Source of the DNA: Shewanella sp. NFH-SH190041
GTDB taxonomy: Bacteria; Pseudomonadota; Gammaproteobacteria; Enterobacterales; Shewanellaceae
DNA length: 64,000 nt
Assembly (NCBI RefSeq): GCF_024363255.1
Contig: NZ_AP026070.1
Span: 1,302,001-1,366,000 of the forward strand
Reading direction: 5' to 3'
This document shows positions 52,090-63,931 of this stretch, piece by piece (within the stretch, counting starts at the first letter, position 1; each line of letters begins with the position of its first letter). The notes under the pieces were generated by a model that ran no database searches, was not told where the DNA came from, and was given only the letters and a program-made list of their open reading frames with translations. The position numbers and the translations under genes are program-made.

Positions 52090-52896
52090 CCCAGTGAGCG
52101 GCGAGTGCTTGCTCAGCAGTCTGTGGCGGCTTCAGACATCAGTATTCGAATGGCGTGTCGCATTTTCAGTGTCAGTGAAAGTTGCTACCGCTACCAATCA
52201 GTCCTTCGAGATGAAAATGCGGATATTGCCGATTGGCTTATCCAGCTGACGACAGATGAAAATGACTGGGGCTTTGGTCTGTGCTTTGATTACCTGCGCA
52301 ATGTGAAAGGCAAACTCTGGAACCACAAACGCGTATATCGTATTTATTGCGAGTTGGCGTTAAACCTGCGTATTCGCCCCAAACGACGGCTAAAACGCCA
52401 TGCCCCAGAGCCTCTAAAAGAACCCGTGCGGCCGAATCAAGTTTGGTCTGTAGATTTCATGCATGATCAATTAGCCGATGGCCGACGCTACCGCTTATTC
52501 AACGTTATCGATGATTATCATCGTGAAGGTTTGGCGATTGAAGCGGGATTGTCATTGCCAGCATTACGAGTTATTAGGACGCTAAATCAACTCTTGGAGC
52601 AGCGGCCAAAGCCTTCAATTATCCGTTGTGATAATGGGCCTGAGTTCATTAGCGGTGAGTTTGTCAATTGGGCTAAGCGACACAACATTCGGATTGAATA
52701 TATTCAGCCAGGTAAGCCCCAGCAGAACGCTTACATAGAAAGGCACAACAAAACAATTCGATACAGTTGGGTCAGCAAGCATCTTTTCGACTCAATAGAC
52801 GAGGTACAAGACTACGCAACAAAGTGGCTTTGGTTTTACAATCATGAACGACCACACAAAGCAAACAATGGCAGGCCACCACTGATGGCTGCTTAG
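52081..52896 (+). CDS. OrfB of the second IS3-type element
   Basis: 271 residues with a complete rve core: Asp in [11 protein letters not shown], Asp in [11 protein letters not shown] and Glu in [16 protein letters not shown], ending in the typical [20 protein letters not shown]. The start shown is GTG, but natural expression is by -1 frameshift from orfA, whose front part is lost. Confidence 0.88.
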   Translation: MVKPSERRVLAQQSVAASDISIRMACRIFSVSESCYRYQSVLRDENADIADWLIQLTTDENDWGFGLCFDYLRNVKGKLWNHKRVYRIYCELALNLRIRPKRRLKRHAPEPLKEPVRPNQVWSVDFMHDQLADGRRYRLFNVIDDYHREGLAIEAGLSLPALRVIRTLNQLLEQRPKPSIIRCDNGPEFISGEFVNWAKRHNIRIEYIQPGKPQQNAYIERHNKTIRYSWVSKHLFDSIDEVQDYATKWLWFYNHERPHKANNGRPPLMAA

Positions 52897-53003
52897 CCTC
52901 TACTTTAAACTGCGGTTAAAAAAGGGAGGACTACCATGGTACCGCAAACCAGTTCAAATCTAACTTGCTGTAATAAAAGGTGGCTTTCCTCTTATTGATG
53001 TTA

Positions 53004-53015
53004 GAGTGGGAATAA
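53004..53015. repeat. Right attachment site of the guaA island
   Basis: GAGTGGGAATAA would encode Glu-Trp-Glu-stop, the guaA C-terminus, yet lies 8.35 kb from guaA. It matches 44650-44661 in 11 of 12 bases. A core-like terminator follows at 53047. Confidence 0.7.
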
Positions 53016-53046
53016 GCTAGGGCTGATTGCCAATATAGCTGAATGT

Positions 53047-53074
53047 AAAAAATGGGCCTGATGGCCCATTTTTT
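53047..53074. terminator. Bidirectional terminator at the right edge of the island
   Basis: AAAAAATGGGCC TGAT GGCCCATTTTTT. It probably served guaA before the island entered and still serves the convergent diguanylate cyclase gene. Confidence 0.92.
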
Positions 53075-53102
53075 ATGGCAGTAATTTGCCATTAAAAAAC
53101 AT

Positions 53103-54020
53103 TTATTTGATGCCCCCAGCAATTGATTGCATTGCGGCTGACTCTTGAGTCTGAACATCTTGTGCCAAACAGACCTGATTGCCGCCCTGGGCTTTTGCCT
53201 GTTTGAGGGCCCGGGTAGCTTCGCTGACGGCCTGTTGTCTACCTCCTGCTTGGCTGGCATATTGGGCAATACCAATACTCACAGTGAGTCGCAGGTGTTT
53301 ACCTGCAAAATGAAAATAGTGATCAGCGATCAAAAGCCTTAAATGTTCTGCCTTCACTCTGGCGGTATTGAGGTCGGCGCCGCCCAGCTCTAGGGCAAAT
53401 TCATCTCCCCCCCAGCGGATCACCCGGTCGTGTTTACGGATCACTGAGCCAATTAATTCAGCCAGTTTAACCAGCTGATAGTCACCACAAGGCAGACCTT
53501 GTGATGCCAGTAACTCGGCATAGTCATCCACCCCAATTAATAGCAGTGATACCCGATCACTGTGGGGATGCTGTTGGCGCTGTTGATAGAAGTTACGCCG
53601 ATTGGCTAAACCGGCCAAAGGGGCGCCTAGGGCGAGATCACTGAGCAGTTCGGTTTGTTCAGTTAATTGCTTTAATAGTCGGTACAATCCTAGGCCGCAG
53701 GCCAGCGTACCCGCGGTTAGTAGTAAGTCTTCACTTAATTGATAGATAGGATGTTCTAAGTTGAAAAACTCATCATTGATATTAAAAACTGTGCCCAGAT
53801 ACAAACAGGTGGTACCCGAAAGTAACCAAGGGTAAATGGTGGGATATTTACGTAACTGTTCAACATAAATCATCAGAAACAGCCATACGGGTAGCCGGAC
53901 TAATTCCACCCATAACTCGGCATAGTTGAGATACTCCAGCAATCGGGTACTACTTAGTAGCACCAGCAGATCGGCGATGGACAACAGGATAATACTGGTT
54001 TGCCATAAATAGCGGCGCAT
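53103..54020 (-). CDS. Membrane diguanylate cyclase (GGDEF)
   Basis: A 305-residue protein with several N-terminal membrane segments and a C-terminal GGDEF domain that makes cyclic di-GMP. The active site is intact (RWGGDEFAL) and an inhibitory I-site RKHD lies five residues before it. The region ahead of the active site (DLALGAPLAGLANRRNF) is close to the usual LTGLxNRR. ATG 54020 follows AAGGA at good distance. Confidence 0.9.
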   Translation of the reverse strand: MRRYLWQTSIILLSIADLLVLLSSTRLLEYLNYAELWVELVRLPVWLFLMIYVEQLRKYPTIYPWLLSGTTCLYLGTVFNINDEFFNLEHPIYQLSEDLLLTAGTLACGLGLYRLLKQLTEQTELLSDLALGAPLAGLANRRNFYQQRQQHPHSDRVSLLLIGVDDYAELLASQGLPCGDYQLVKLAELIGSVIRKHDRVIRWGGDEFALELGGADLNTARVKAEHLRLLIADHYFHFAGKHLRLTVSIGIAQYASQAGGRQQAVSEATRALKQAKAQGGNQVCLAQDVQTQESAAMQSIAGGIK

Positions 54021-54135
54021 ACAATTCCTTCCGGGAAACCGTGCATAAAGCTTAGTCAAACAGGGTGCGCTTGCCAGTTGAGTTCCCCTTGACGTTTCCT
54101 GATATACTGCGCGGCCGTAATAGAAAAGGAGATGA

Positions 54136-54627
<492 letters not shown>

Positions 54628-54945
54628 AGCATTGCTGGCTCAGCAGGTTAATGCGGAAAATGCACCGCTGGGTAATAAGAAAAAAAGTAAACCGTAATAC
54701 CGTTGGTTTGCTGTGGCGGCGAATAAACGGGGCGAGTAACCGCTTTAATTTATTCTGGCTGTGGAAGATGTATTGTTTGCGATTGAAACCATACCGGTTA
54801 TCAATGAGGTAAGGTTTTATTTAGAGTCGTTGATTAGTGCAAATTTGTCCGCTGCCATGGGTGTTGGCTGAATGGTGACATTCGATACTCGGGTTTGATG
54901 ATTAGGTAAGTTGCCGCATCTGAATAAGTCGAAAAAGCGTGATAG

Positions 54946-54976
54946 CCGGCGGCCTTAATCATACCGCAACCGCCGG
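54946..54976. terminator. Hairpin after the small basic ORF
   Basis: CCGGCGG (54946-54952) pairs with CCGCCGG (54970-54976). On the minus strand a T5 run follows about ten bases later. A possible terminator of the 40-residue ORF. Confidence 0.4.
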
Positions 54977-54991
54977 AATAGGGTGTTTTAG

Positions 54992-55114
54992 TTAGTCCAG
55001 AAACTGAATAAACGTGAAAAACTGCTTTTGCCGATGCAGGATCCGCCGGCGCTGTACTTTGATGGTATTGCGGCGCCGGGCTGCGGCATTGTTGTTGAGT
55101 TTCCTTTTCATCAT
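54992..55114 (-). CDS. Small basic protein of 40 residues, unknown
   Basis: MMKRKLNNNAAARRRNTIKV, then a basic stretch and a hydrophobic end (FFTFIQFLD-stop). AAGGAC lies just before the first ATG and a hairpin follows the stop. Twelve of 40 residues are Arg or Lys, as in nucleic-acid-binding or ribosome-associated small proteins. I do not recognise the family. The flanking stretches 54698-54991 and 55115-55388 show no other gene. Confidence 0.45.
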   Translation of the reverse strand: MMKRKLNNNAAARRRNTIKVQRRRILHRQKQFFTFIQFLD

Positions 55115-55388
55115 GCTGTCCTTGTTATCCTTACATTCCTTCAGCGGGTCATAGAGACATTTACTACCAATAAGATATGCTCGCCGAGATGTGATTTCAG
55201 TATATTGTCGCTGCGATTACGCTGCGCAACGCAGGTGATGTGGTAGTGCTTGTTGACGTTAGCATAGTGGGCTGGGAAAAAAAGCGTCTGGCTGGCAGTT
55301 TTAGTCAAATTGTTGTGCTTTTGATTGTCGAGGCTCACAGAAATGCCTACAGCATTTATCTGGCTGAGTTGCTTTCAGGGGGTATCTT

Positions 55389-56813
55389 TCAGTCATTAGG
55401 CTGGGCCGGTTGCACTTGAATGGCATCTTGCTGCTCGGCTAACTGCGCGCCTTCTTGCTGACTACGCAGATTTTGCTCCTGCTTATCCAACCACACTAAG
55501 GTATCGTAATAACGGCGGATATTGTCTACGTAATGCACAGCTTCACTGCCACGGGCATAGCCATAACGGGTACGGCTGTAGTATTTGCGTTTTTGCAGTA
55601 AAGGCAATACTTGTTTGACATCCCCCCAGGCACTGGGGTTCATACCCGTGGACTCGGTCAGTTTACGGGCATCTTCCACATGCCCCATGCCGACATTATA
55701 GGATGCCAAGGCAAACCACATTCGTTGGCTGCTGGGGATGGAGTCTGGCAGGCGGTCTAAAATATTTTGCAGATATTTGGCCCCGCCACGGATACTTTGC
55801 TGGGCATCTAGCCGATTGCGGATCCCCATCTGTTTGGCCGTTGGGAGAGTGAGCATCATCATCCCTCTGACGCCTGTGGGCGAGCGTGCTCTGGGATTCC
55901 AGTGAGACTCTTGATAGCTGGTCGCAGCCAGTTTGCGCCAGTCCAGTTCTCCGGCATATTGTTCAAACCAGTTACGGTATTTGGGCAGGATATTTTCCAC
56001 TGCGCGGATAAAGGCGCGGGTATCGACATAATCAAAGCGCTGTACATGACCGAAATATTTCTCGCTAAGCTGCGCTAGCGTACCTTCTCGCAATTGAATA
56101 TTCCAAAATGCCAGTAACTGGCTCATCAGTTTGTCACTGTGTTTGGCTGGTAATAGCCAGACAACATTTTGATCTTCTGCGAGGGTTTCTCCCACCCTAA
56201 GTTCAGGTAAAAATCGCCGGTTTATTTGCAAACTGGTTGAGTCGGAAACCGTGTAGTCGAGGGTTTTAGCGGCGATCATCTCCAGCAGTTCTTCATTATC
56301 TTTATCATTGATTTGTTGCCAATGCAGGTTGGGATAACGCCGCTGCAGCGCTGCCAGGGTATCCACAAAAGCTGAGTCGGCCATAACAGCTAAGGTGCCG
56401 GGGAGCTGATTAAGATTATCAGGCGGACTGTTACCTTCTCGATAGACCAGTACTTGATCGACCTGATATAGCGGGGGGCCTAAACGATATTGTTGTCGTC
56501 TGGCCTCTGTGTCGGTAATGCCCGCAGCAATCAGGTCGATTTCATCTTGTTCAAGCGCCCGATATAGAGCCGCAATACTGTGATACGGCTGCATTTTTAG
56601 TGGTTTGTGTAGGTATTTGGCAAAGCGATCTGCCATCTCATAGTCAAACCCGCTTAATCCTTGGTCGCTGCTGACATATATTTGCGGTCCATAGAGGGTG
56701 CCGACCCGTAACACACTGTGCTCGGGTGGGGATGGTGATTCAATCTGTTTCGGTTCACATGCCGTTAACGTTGTGCTCAGTAACAGGGCAGTGAAAAAGC
56801 CGTATAAATTCAT
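55389..56813 (-). CDS. mltF: Membrane-bound lytic transglycosylase F
   Basis: A 474-residue protein: signal peptide, a periplasmic solute-binding-like domain ([54 protein letters not shown]) and a C-terminal lysozyme-like transglycosylase domain with the catalytic Glu in [20 protein letters not shown], then [10 protein letters not shown] and [15 protein letters not shown]. It cuts peptidoglycan to anhydromuropeptides. The signal ends in TLTACEP, so the mature protein is probably a lipoprotein. ATG 56813 has GGAG upstream. Confidence 0.93.
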   Translation of the reverse strand: MNLYGFFTALLLSTTLTACEPKQIESPSPPEHSVLRVGTLYGPQIYVSSDQGLSGFDYEMADRFAKYLHKPLKMQPYHSIAALYRALEQDEIDLIAAGITDTEARRQQYRLGPPLYQVDQVLVYREGNSPPDNLNQLPGTLAVMADSAFVDTLAALQRRYPNLHWQQINDKDNEELLEMIAAKTLDYTVSDSTSLQINRRFLPELRVGETLAEDQNVVWLLPAKHSDKLMSQLLAFWNIQLREGTLAQLSEKYFGHVQRFDYVDTRAFIRAVENILPKYRNWFEQYAGELDWRKLAATSYQESHWNPRARSPTGVRGMMMLTLPTAKQMGIRNRLDAQQSIRGGAKYLQNILDRLPDSIPSSQRMWFALASYNVGMGHVEDARKLTESTGMNPSAWGDVKQVLPLLQKRKYYSRTRYGYARGSEAVHYVDNIRRYYDTLVWLDKQEQNLRSQQEGAQLAEQQDAIQVQPAQPND

Positions 56814-57055
56814 ACTCTCCATAATGGGGCAGTGGCGTAAAAAAGCAATATAAGCGGATAAAACCCACGGCAGATTTTATTACCACTGTGAGGTATGATC
56901 GTTTTTTTAAAGGGAAAATGTTTTCTTGGCAGCAATGCGGCAATTGTGGTTTTATGCCGGTTTCACCCGGGGTAAGTGGATGATTTGTGCAGGCCATTTT
57001 CTTATAATACCGCCTCCTCTTACCCTGTAACCAAATTATAATAAGGTGAATACAA

Positions 57056-60000
57056 GTGATGGAGATTATGCGCGGTGCCCCGGCACTTTCTGCGTTTAAA
57101 CTGCGGCTTTTGCAGCAGGCCTGTGAGCAGGCAGCCTTACCGGTTAAAGAGATTTATGCGCAGTACATACATCTGGCCGAATTACGGGAGGCGTTAGATG
57201 ATGATGAATCTTCCCGGCTGGAAAAACTCCTCACCTATGGCCCTGCCATGGCATCCCACTCTCCCTGCGGTATCCTACTCTTCGTCACTCCCCGCCCCGG
57301 CACCATCTCTCCTTGGTCTTCTAAAGCAACTGATATCGCCCACAATTGTGGCTTGAATAAAGTACAACGTCTGGAGCGCGGCATTGCCTATTATGTGCAA
57401 GGTGATTTAACGGATAGCCAGTTATCTGGGGTTAAAGCCCTTATCCATGATCGTATGACAGAAACGGTTATGGGGTCATTACAGCAAGCCGAAGTACTGT
57501 TTTCCCATACTGAGCCGGGTCAACTTCGCAGCGTGAATATTTTGGGTGAAGGACGCCGGGCACTAGTCACTGCCAATACAGAAATGGGTTTGGCACTGGC
57601 AGAAGATGAAATCGACTATCTGGTTGAGAATTTTATCCGCCTGGGGCGTAACCCCAATGACATTGAACTGATGATGTTTGCTCAGGCCAACTCAGAGCAT
57701 TGTCGCCATAAGATCTTTAACGCTGATTGGACTATTGACGGCGAAGTGCAGCCTAAGTCGCTATTCAAAATGATCAAAAATACCTTTGAAACCACACCAG
57801 ATCACGTGTTGTCTGCCTATAAAGATAACGCTGCGGTGATGGAAGGTTCAATAGCGGGTCGTTTCTTCCCAGACGTCGACGGTGTTTACCGTTACCACAC
57901 AGAGCCTATGCATATACTGATGAAGGTGGAAACCCATAACCACCCCACAGCCATCAGTCCATATCCTGGCGCCGCGACCGGCAGTGGCGGTGAAATTCGT
58001 GATGAAGGTGCAACCGGACGTGGCTCCAAGCCCAAAGCGGGCCTGACAGGTTTTTCAGTATCCAATCTTAAGCTCCCCGGCTTTGTGCAGCCATGGGAAG
58101 GGGATTATGGCAAGCCTGAGCGTATTGTGTCTGCGCTGGATATTATGCTGGATGGCCCGCTGGGCGGCGCAGCCTTTAACAATGAATTTGGCCGTCCTGC
58201 ACTTTTGGGGTATTTCCGTACCTATGAGCAGCAGGTCGTCAGCCACAATGGCGTAGAAGTGCGTGGTTATCACAAGCCGATTATGCTGGCCGGTGGTCTG
58301 GGCAATATCCGTGAAGACCACGTACAAAAGGGCGAAATCACCATAGGTGCCAAGCTGATTGTACTGGGTGGCCCTGCCATGAACATAGGTCTGGGCGGCG
58401 GCGCGGCGTCCTCTATGGCGTCCGGCCAGTCCAGTGAAGATCTGGATTTTGCCTCAGTGCAGCGGGAAAATCCTGAGATGGAGCGCCGTTGTCAGGAAGT
58501 GATCGACCGCTGCTGGCAGATGGGCGATGACAACCCAATTCAGTTTATCCACGACGTCGGCGCCGGAGGCTTGTCCAATGCCTTGCCTGAGCTGGTAAGC
58601 GATGGCGGCCGTGGCGGTAAGTTTGAATTACGCAAGGTGCTGACAGACGAGCCGGGCATGAGCCCGTTGGAGATCTGGTGCAACGAGTCGCAGGAACGTT
58701 ATGTGCTGTCAGTAGCGGCTGAAGATCTGGATACCTTTGCCGCCATCTGTGAGCGTGAGCGTGCGCCATTCGCGGTAGTGGGTGAAGCCACTGAGCAGGA
58801 GCACCTGCTGCTAAGTGATGAGAATTTTGACAATCAACCTATCGATTTGCCATTGGAAGTGCTGCTGGGCAAAGCGCCCAAGATGAGTCGTGAAGCCCAG
58901 ACGCTGAAGGCTGAAGGCAAGGCGCTGGATACGGCTGCGATTAACGTGAAAGAAGCGGTCTCACGGGTACTGAGTTTGCCGACTGTGGCCGACAAAACCT
59001 TCCTTATCACCATTGGTGACCGTACGGTAACCGGTCTGGTTAACCGTGATCAGATGGTGGGGCCATGGCAGGTACCTGTAGCAGATTGTGCTGTCACTGC
59101 GGCCAGTTTTGACTCCTACGCCGGTGAAGCCATGGCCATGGGTGAGCGCACGCCGTTGGCACTGCTGGATTTTGGCGCTTCTGCCCGTATGGCGGTGGCA
59201 GAGTCCATTATGAATATTGCCGGCGCTGATATTGGCGATATGAAGCGTATCAAGCTGTCTGCCAACTGGATGGCGGCCGCTGGTCACCCGGGTGAAGATG
59301 CCGGTCTGTATGAGGCAGTTAAAGCTGTGGGTGAAGAGCTGTGTCCTGAGCTTGGTCTGACGATTCCTGTGGGCAAGGACTCCATGTCCATGAAAACCGC
59401 CTGGCAGGATAACGGTGAAGATAAGAGCGTTACCGCGCCGCTCTCTTTGGTGATCTCTGCTTTTGGTGTGGTGCGTGATATTCGCAACACTGTGACTCCT
59501 GAGCTGCGCTCAGATAAAGGTGCGACTGCACTATTGCTGGTGGATCTTGCCGATGGCAAGCAGCGGCTGGGGGGCTCTTGTTTGGCGCAAGTGTATGGAG
59601 AGCTCGGTGATTGCGCGCCGGATCTGGACCAGCCCGCCAATCTGAAAGGCTTCTTTGATGTGATCCAACAGCTGGTGGCTGATAAGCAAGTGATTGCTTA
59701 CCACGATCGCAGTGATGGTGGTTTATTCACGACTTTGGTTGAGATGGCATTTGCCGGTAATACCGGTTTGAATATCAATCTGGGAGGCATTGAAGGGGAT
59801 GATATTGCCCGTCTATTTAACGAAGAATTAGGCGGTGTATTGCAAATTTCTGCCCTGGATGCCCAAGAGATTATCAGTCGCTTTGAAGATGTCGGGGTTA
59901 ATTGTCATCTGATTGGTAATCTAGCTGGTGATATGCAGTTGTCTGTATATGATGGCGAACGTGAAGTGCTGAGCGAATCGTTGACTGATCTACGTAAGCT

Positions 60001-60937
60001 GTGGTCTGAGACCACTTACCGTATGCAGGCGATGCGTGATAACCCAGAGTGCGCCAAAGAGGAACTTGCGCTTAAGCTGGATATCAATAACCTCGGTCTG
60101 ACAGTGGATCTCAGCTATGACCCGGCTGAAGACGTGGCCGCACCTTATATCCTTAAGGGCGCTGCGCCGAAAATGGCGATTTTGCGCGAGCAGGGGGTGA
60201 ACTCTCATCTGGAGATGGCGGCAGCATTTGACCGTGCAGGTTTTGAATCTCGCGATGTACATATGTCGGATATTCTCTCTGGTCGCGTCAGCCTGGAGGG
60301 CTTCCAGGGGCTGGTGGCCTGTGGTGGCTTCTCTTACGGTGACGTACTGGGCGCAGGTGAAGGCTGGGCCAAATCAATTCTGTTTAATGAACTGGCTCGT
60401 CAGGAGTTCAGTCGTTTCTTCGAGCGCGGCGACAGCTTTGCGCTGGGGGTATGTAACGGCTGTCAGATGCTGTCCAACCTCAAGTCCATTATTCCCGGCA
60501 CTGAGCACTGGCCACACTTTGTGCGCAATCGCTCTGAGCGCTTTGAAGCCCGCTTCTCTTTGGTAGCGGTGCAGCAGAGTCCATCGCTGTTTTTCGACGG
60601 CATGGCGGGTTCACGCATGCCAATCGCCGTCTCTCATGGTGAGGGTAGGGCAGAGTTTGCCTCTCCCGAGGCGCTGGCTGCAGCAGAGGCTTCCGGCACT
60701 GTGTCGCTGCGTTATGTGGATGGGCATGGCAAAGTGGCTGAGCAGTACCCGCTGAACCCCAATGGTTCGCCAAACGGTATTACCGGTATCACTACCCTAG
60801 ATGGCCGTGTCACTTTGATGATGCCGCATCCTGAGCGGGTTTTCCGTACTGTGGCTAATTCTTGGCACCCAGATGCATGGGGAGAAGACAGTCCTTGGAT
60901 GCGTATGTTCCGTAATGCCAGAGTGAAGCTCAAATAA
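57056..60937 (+). CDS. purL: Phosphoribosylformylglycinamidine synthase (long form)
   Basis: A 1293-residue single-chain PurL that converts FGAR to FGAM with glutamine and ATP in purine synthesis. The N-terminal domain, two AIR-synthetase-like halves ([33 protein letters not shown]) and the C-terminal glutamine amidotransferase with the nucleophile in [14 protein letters not shown] and MPHPERVFR are all present. The GTG 57056 start gives MMEIMRG as in E. coli. TATAAT at 57003-57008 is a likely -10. Confidence 0.97.
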   Translation: MMEIMRGAPALSAFKLRLLQQACEQAALPVKEIYAQYIHLAELREALDDDESSRLEKLLTYGPAMASHSPCGILLFVTPRPGTISPWSSKATDIAHNCGLNKVQRLERGIAYYVQGDLTDSQLSGVKALIHDRMTETVMGSLQQAEVLFSHTEPGQLRSVNILGEGRRALVTANTEMGLALAEDEIDYLVENFIRLGRNPNDIELMMFAQANSEHCRHKIFNADWTIDGEVQPKSLFKMIKNTFETTPDHVLSAYKDNAAVMEGSIAGRFFPDVDGVYRYHTEPMHILMKVETHNHPTAISPYPGAATGSGGEIRDEGATGRGSKPKAGLTGFSVSNLKLPGFVQPWEGDYGKPERIVSALDIMLDGPLGGAAFNNEFGRPALLGYFRTYEQQVVSHNGVEVRGYHKPIMLAGGLGNIREDHVQKGEITIGAKLIVLGGPAMNIGLGGGAASSMASGQSSEDLDFASVQRENPEMERRCQEVIDRCWQMGDDNPIQFIHDVGAGGLSNALPELVSDGGRGGKFELRKVLTDEPGMSPLEIWCNESQERYVLSVAAEDLDTFAAICERERAPFAVVGEATEQEHLLLSDENFDNQPIDLPLEVLLGKAPKMSREAQTLKAEGKALDTAAINVKEAVSRVLSLPTVADKTFLITIGDRTVTGLVNRDQMVGPWQVPVADCAVTAASFDSYAGEAMAMGERTPLALLDFGASARMAVAESIMNIAGADIGDMKRIKLSANWMAAAGHPGEDAGLYEAVKAVGEELCPELGLTIPVGKDSMSMKTAWQDNGEDKSVTAPLSLVISAFGVVRDIRNTVTPELRSDKGATALLLVDLADGKQRLGGSCLAQVYGELGDCAPDLDQPANLKGFFDVIQQLVADKQVIAYHDRSDGGLFTTLVEMAFAGNTGLNINLGGIEGDDIARLFNEELGGVLQISALDAQEIISRFEDVGVNCHLIGNLAGDMQLSVYDGEREVLSESLTDLRKLWSETTYRMQAMRDNPECAKEELALKLDINNLGLTVDLSYDPAEDVAAPYILKGAAPKMAILREQGVNSHLEMAAAFDRAGFESRDVHMSDILSGRVSLEGFQGLVACGGFSYGDVLGAGEGWAKSILFNELARQEFSRFFERGDSFALGVCNGCQMLSNLKSIIPGTEHWPHFVRNRSERFEARFSLVAVQQSPSLFFDGMAGSRMPIAVSHGEGRAEFASPEALAAAEASGTVSLRYVDGHGKVAEQYPLNPNGSPNGITGITTLDGRVTLMMPHPERVFRTVANSWHPDAWGEDSPWMRMFRNARVKLK

Positions 60938-61097
60938 GCTTGCTGCTGGTGGCGGGTTTGTTCTCACTGATTATTGGGTAATGTTGTCACATGCCAGCGC
61001 CGCTTGATAGGTGGCTGACGCTGACCTCAAGTTGAACAGTGCAGAAGCATCAATGGTTAAGCGCTAATGCTTCCTGTCGTTAAACAGTACATGATAG

Positions 61098-61127
61098 AAA
61101 AAAGCAGCCTTAAGGCTGCTTTTTTTA
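61098..61127 (+). terminator. purL terminator
   Basis: AAAAAAGCAGCC TTAA GGCTGCTTTTTT, 160 bases after the stop. Between it and 61420 no gene is seen; a perfect 16-bp palindrome CCATTATCGATAATGG lies at 61156-61171. Confidence 0.9.
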
Positions 61128-61414
61128 TATCAATTTAGCCTTATATGCCGCATAGCCATTATCGATAATGGCGCCTGTGGTTATGCGTTATTCATTATTC
61201 GGTAAATTAGCTGATGATTATCAATATTAAGGGTTGGGAGGGTAAAATTTTATTCAGCCATGGGATTGATGGTGATGCTATGCGGGAAAGCCAGGCTATA
61301 TGGGCAATTAGTATATCAGCAAACAATAAAGTAATGTAATTGTTGTCTTGATGTGAAAATGGCGTCTTAGTAAATAAAAGTTTGCTTTGTAGCAGATTTT
61401 AACTGCGAGAAATT

Positions 61415-61453
61415 CATAAGAAAACGCCCCAGCCATTTTCTGGCTAGGGCGCT
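61415..61453 (-). terminator. Terminator of the small-ORF transcript
   Basis: On the minus strand CGCCCTAGCCA GAAAA TGGCTGGGGCG forms an 11-bp stem with one G-T pair, followed by TTTTCTT. It lies 48 bases after the 25-codon ORF and no annotated minus-strand gene explains it. Confidence 0.75.
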
Positions 61454-61500
61454 GTTTTGTGTTAACAAAACTGAGATCTGTTTACTGTTTAACAGGTCAT

Positions 61501-61578
61501 TCAGAACCCTTTTGCAGCGTAAAGCTCTGCAAAAACGGGCTTGTACAGGTTAACCAGACGTTCAAATAATTTTTTCAT
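61501..61578 (-). CDS. Microprotein of 25 residues, unknown
   Basis: The ORF reads MKKLFERLVNLYKPVFAELY, then AAKGF-stop. GGAG sits nine bases before the ATG and a strong terminator follows the stop. The peptide is amphipathic, with a basic start and a hydrophobic, aromatic middle, so it may lie on the membrane. It could be a leader peptide, a small regulator or part of a dual-function RNA. I do not recognise it. Confidence 0.5.
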   Translation of the reverse strand: MKKLFERLVNLYKPVFAELYAAKGF

Positions 61579-61629
61579 TTCAATAATCTCCACACAAATT
61601 TAGGTATTGGTGCGCGGAGGAGGCTGACC

Positions 61630-61674
61630 TTATTTTTTAGGTCGACCAAAGCGTCTCCTTAACACGGGGCGCAT
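61630..61674 (-). CDS. Possible 14-residue leader peptide
   Basis: MRPVLRRRFGRPKK-stop, eight of 14 residues basic. GGAG lies about 12 bases before the ATG, which is rather far. It is upstream of the 25-codon ORF on the same presumed transcript, so it could regulate that ORF. Chance is a real alternative at this length. Confidence 0.3.
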   Translation of the reverse strand: MRPVLRRRFGRPKK

Positions 61675-62362
61675 GGTAAATCTAAGCTCCAGTCTCATCA
61701 AACGAGAAAAAATGCTTTTAATCATTAGAAAAACTAATCAACTTTTGCTGATTTTTGGCTTTTATTTGCTCTCTATTTATAATTAATTGTTATTTATTAA
61801 TGGTTTAATTAGTTTAATTGAATTGGCTGAGATAAATATCACTAGTGCTTAATTGTATTTTTATCGTTAAAAAGTGTTTTTTAGTGGCTTTTTAATGAGT
61901 TTTGATTGAAATAGTCAAAATGATACATTTTATTCAGCTTTAAAAATTCCCCTATCACGATTTAGTTATGACAGCAATAGTCTTGCGGGTTGGATTGTGC
62001 GCCGGTTGGCAAAACGAGGGGTTGGTTGTCAGTGTTGATTGATTTGCATCAAATTATGATGGTATAAATTCAAGGTGAAAATAAAATTAAATTCTATACA
62101 TGAGTATGATATTTAAGGATATTTTCCAATCTCTGTACAAAAAATGGTTGTTTGTGGTGTTGCTCGTCTGAAAATGTGATCCTGTTAATAAGTTACAGGA
62201 TAAGGCTGGATTTTAGGCCTTATCTTTCAGTTGAAGCATCAGTGCTGATAAAAATGGTGTATTTACCCGGGTAACGGGTGAGTGCGATAAAAATATTAAC
62301 CAACTTACAAAGGTCGATGGCGGTGTGAGCACGGCATCATTGCACCAAGTAAGGAGAGACTG
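61675..62362. other. Long cyd control region
   Basis: No gene of ordinary size is seen. The A+T-rich part 61720-61920 should hold the promoter of the minus-strand small-ORF transcript. The part after 62030 carries the FNR/EtrA box and other cyd control signals, including GTTAATAAGTTA (62184-62195), which resembles an ArcA site. Confidence 0.55.
62039..62052. promoter_or_regulatory. Perfect FNR/EtrA box before cydA
   Basis: TTGAT TTGC ATCAA matches the FNR consensus at every fixed position. It lies about 310 bases before cydA, so a long leader or a second promoter is implied. It fits oxygen control of cytochrome bd. Confidence 0.75.
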
Positions 62363-63919
62363 ATGATTGTTGAAGAGGTTGTAGAGCTTTCACGCTTGCA
62401 GTTTGCGCTGACAGCCATGTATCACTTCTTGTTTGTTCCTCTCACCCTAGGTATGGCATTTCTGCTGGCTATCATGGAGTCACTTTATGTGATGACGGAT
62501 AAACAGATTTATAAAGATATGACCAAATTCTGGGGCAAGCTTTTTGGTATCAACTTTGCCCTGGGGGTCACCACGGGGTTGGCAATGGAATTCCAGTTCG
62601 GTACCAACTGGTCTTATTATTCCCACTATGTTGGGGATATTTTTGGTGCGCCGTTGGCCATTGAGGGCCTGATGGCATTCTTCCTTGAATCTACCATGGT
62701 GGGGATGTTCTTCTTCGGCTGGGACAGGTTCAGTAAACGTCAGCATTTGGCTGTGACTTGGCTGGTTGCGCTGGGGACAAACCTGTCCGCATTGTGGATC
62801 CTGGTTGCTAATGGCTGGATGCAAAACCCGGTGGGCAGTGTGTTTAACTATGAAACCATGCGCATGGAAATGACCAGTTTTGCTGAAGTGCTGTTTAACC
62901 CAGTGGCTCAGGTCAAATTTGTCCATACCGTGGCATCTGGTTACGTAACCGGAGCCATGTTTATTCTGGCGATCAGCTCTTACTACATTTTGAAAAAGCG
63001 TGATCTGCCCTTTGCTCGCCGTTCATTTGCGATTGCTGCGAGCTTTGGCATGGCATCGATTCTGTCTGTTATTGTGCTGGGTGATGAGTCAGGTTATGAA
63101 ACCGGTGAAGTGCAGAAAGTGAAACTGGCGGCCATTGAGGCTGAGTGGCATACCGAGCCTGCGCCAGCGGCATTTACGGCTTTTGGTTTCCCGAATGATG
63201 AAACCATGGAAACCGATTACGCCATTAAAATCCCTTATGTGATGGGGATTATCGCTACGCGTTCCTTGGATGAGCAGGTCACCGGGATCCGTGATTTGAT
63301 TGTGGAGCACGAAGCCCGCATCCGTAATGGTATGCAAGCTTATGGCATGTTGCAGCAACTGCGAAGTGGTAATAAAGATCCTGAGTTGATTGCTGCATTT
63401 GAGGCCGCCAAAGTGGATCTAGGTTATGGCCTGCTGCTCAAGCCTTTTACTGACAAAGTTGTGGATGCGACTGAAGCACAAATCAAAGCGGCAGCCCGTT
63501 CTTCCATTCCTTCTGTCGCTCCTGTGTTCTTCAGTTTCCGCATCATGGTGGGGCTGGGCTTTGTGATGTTGTTTGTGTTTGCTGCAGCTTTCTGGCAAAG
63601 CACTCGTCATCAAATTGATGAGAAACCTTGGGTACTGAAAGCGGCACTTTATAGTTTGCCACTGCCTTGGATTGCCATCGAATGTGGTTGGTTTGTGGCG
63701 GAATATGGCCGTCAGCCTTGGACTATCTCTGAGATGTTGCCAACTTACATGTCCGCTTCGAGCCTGACGACGACCGATATCTGGTTCAGTATTTTGACTA
63801 TTACCGCGTTTTATACCGTGCTTTTGGTCATTGAAGTGTTCCTGATGCTGAAGTTTGCCCGTCTTGGGCCAAGCAGCCTGAAAACCGGGCGTTACCATTT
63901 TGAAAAATTGGAAGCTTGA
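62363..63919 (+). CDS. cydA: Cytochrome bd ubiquinol oxidase subunit I
   Basis: A 518-residue inner-membrane subunit carrying haems b558, b595 and d, reducing oxygen with high affinity. The start [20 protein letters not shown] contains an N-terminal haem-ligand histidine, and [20 protein letters not shown], the quinol-loop region (Q-loop of ordinary long type, residues about 250-380) and [20 protein letters not shown] are conserved. AGGAG precedes the ATG. cydB follows 12 bases after the stop. Confidence 0.97.
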   Translation: MIVEEVVELSRLQFALTAMYHFLFVPLTLGMAFLLAIMESLYVMTDKQIYKDMTKFWGKLFGINFALGVTTGLAMEFQFGTNWSYYSHYVGDIFGAPLAIEGLMAFFLESTMVGMFFFGWDRFSKRQHLAVTWLVALGTNLSALWILVANGWMQNPVGSVFNYETMRMEMTSFAEVLFNPVAQVKFVHTVASGYVTGAMFILAISSYYILKKRDLPFARRSFAIAASFGMASILSVIVLGDESGYETGEVQKVKLAAIEAEWHTEPAPAAFTAFGFPNDETMETDYAIKIPYVMGIIATRSLDEQVTGIRDLIVEHEARIRNGMQAYGMLQQLRSGNKDPELIAAFEAAKVDLGYGLLLKPFTDKVVDATEAQIKAAARSSIPSVAPVFFSFRIMVGLGFVMLFVFAAAFWQSTRHQIDEKPWVLKAALYSLPLPWIAIECGWFVAEYGRQPWTISEMLPTYMSASSLTTTDIWFSILTITAFYTVLLVIEVFLMLKFARLGPSSLKTGRYHFEKLEA

Positions 63920-63931
63920 TAGGGGAATACC

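Larger units (their letters stand above)
51910..52936 (+). mobile_element. Second IS3-family element, left end destroyed
   Basis: It begins abruptly at the right end of the preceding element. It keeps the last two thirds of orfA, the whole of orfB and a right end that reads inward TGGTAGTCCTCCC (to about 52936). The left terminus and the start of orfA are not found elsewhere in the window, so this copy cannot move by itself. Confidence 0.8.
44662..53015. mobile_element. guaA genomic island: integrase remnant, Avs-like gene, IncP-like oriT
   Basis: About 8.35 kb bounded by the repeated guaA 3' end. In order: a terminator, repeated ATACCATG motifs, a truncated P4-type integrase, a 1511-residue nuclease-NTPase, an RP4-like origin of transfer, an IS3-type element, and a second IS3-type element whose first gene is decapitated. 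No relaxase, replication or conjugation gene is present. The genes outside (guaA left, diguanylate cyclase right) look like core chromosome. Boundaries are inferred from the short repeat, so the exact ends are uncertain by a few bases. Confidence 0.75.

Noticed and set aside
61156..61171. 16-bp perfect palindrome after the purL terminator
   Set aside because: It does not match a known operator I recall and no gene lies nearby to control.
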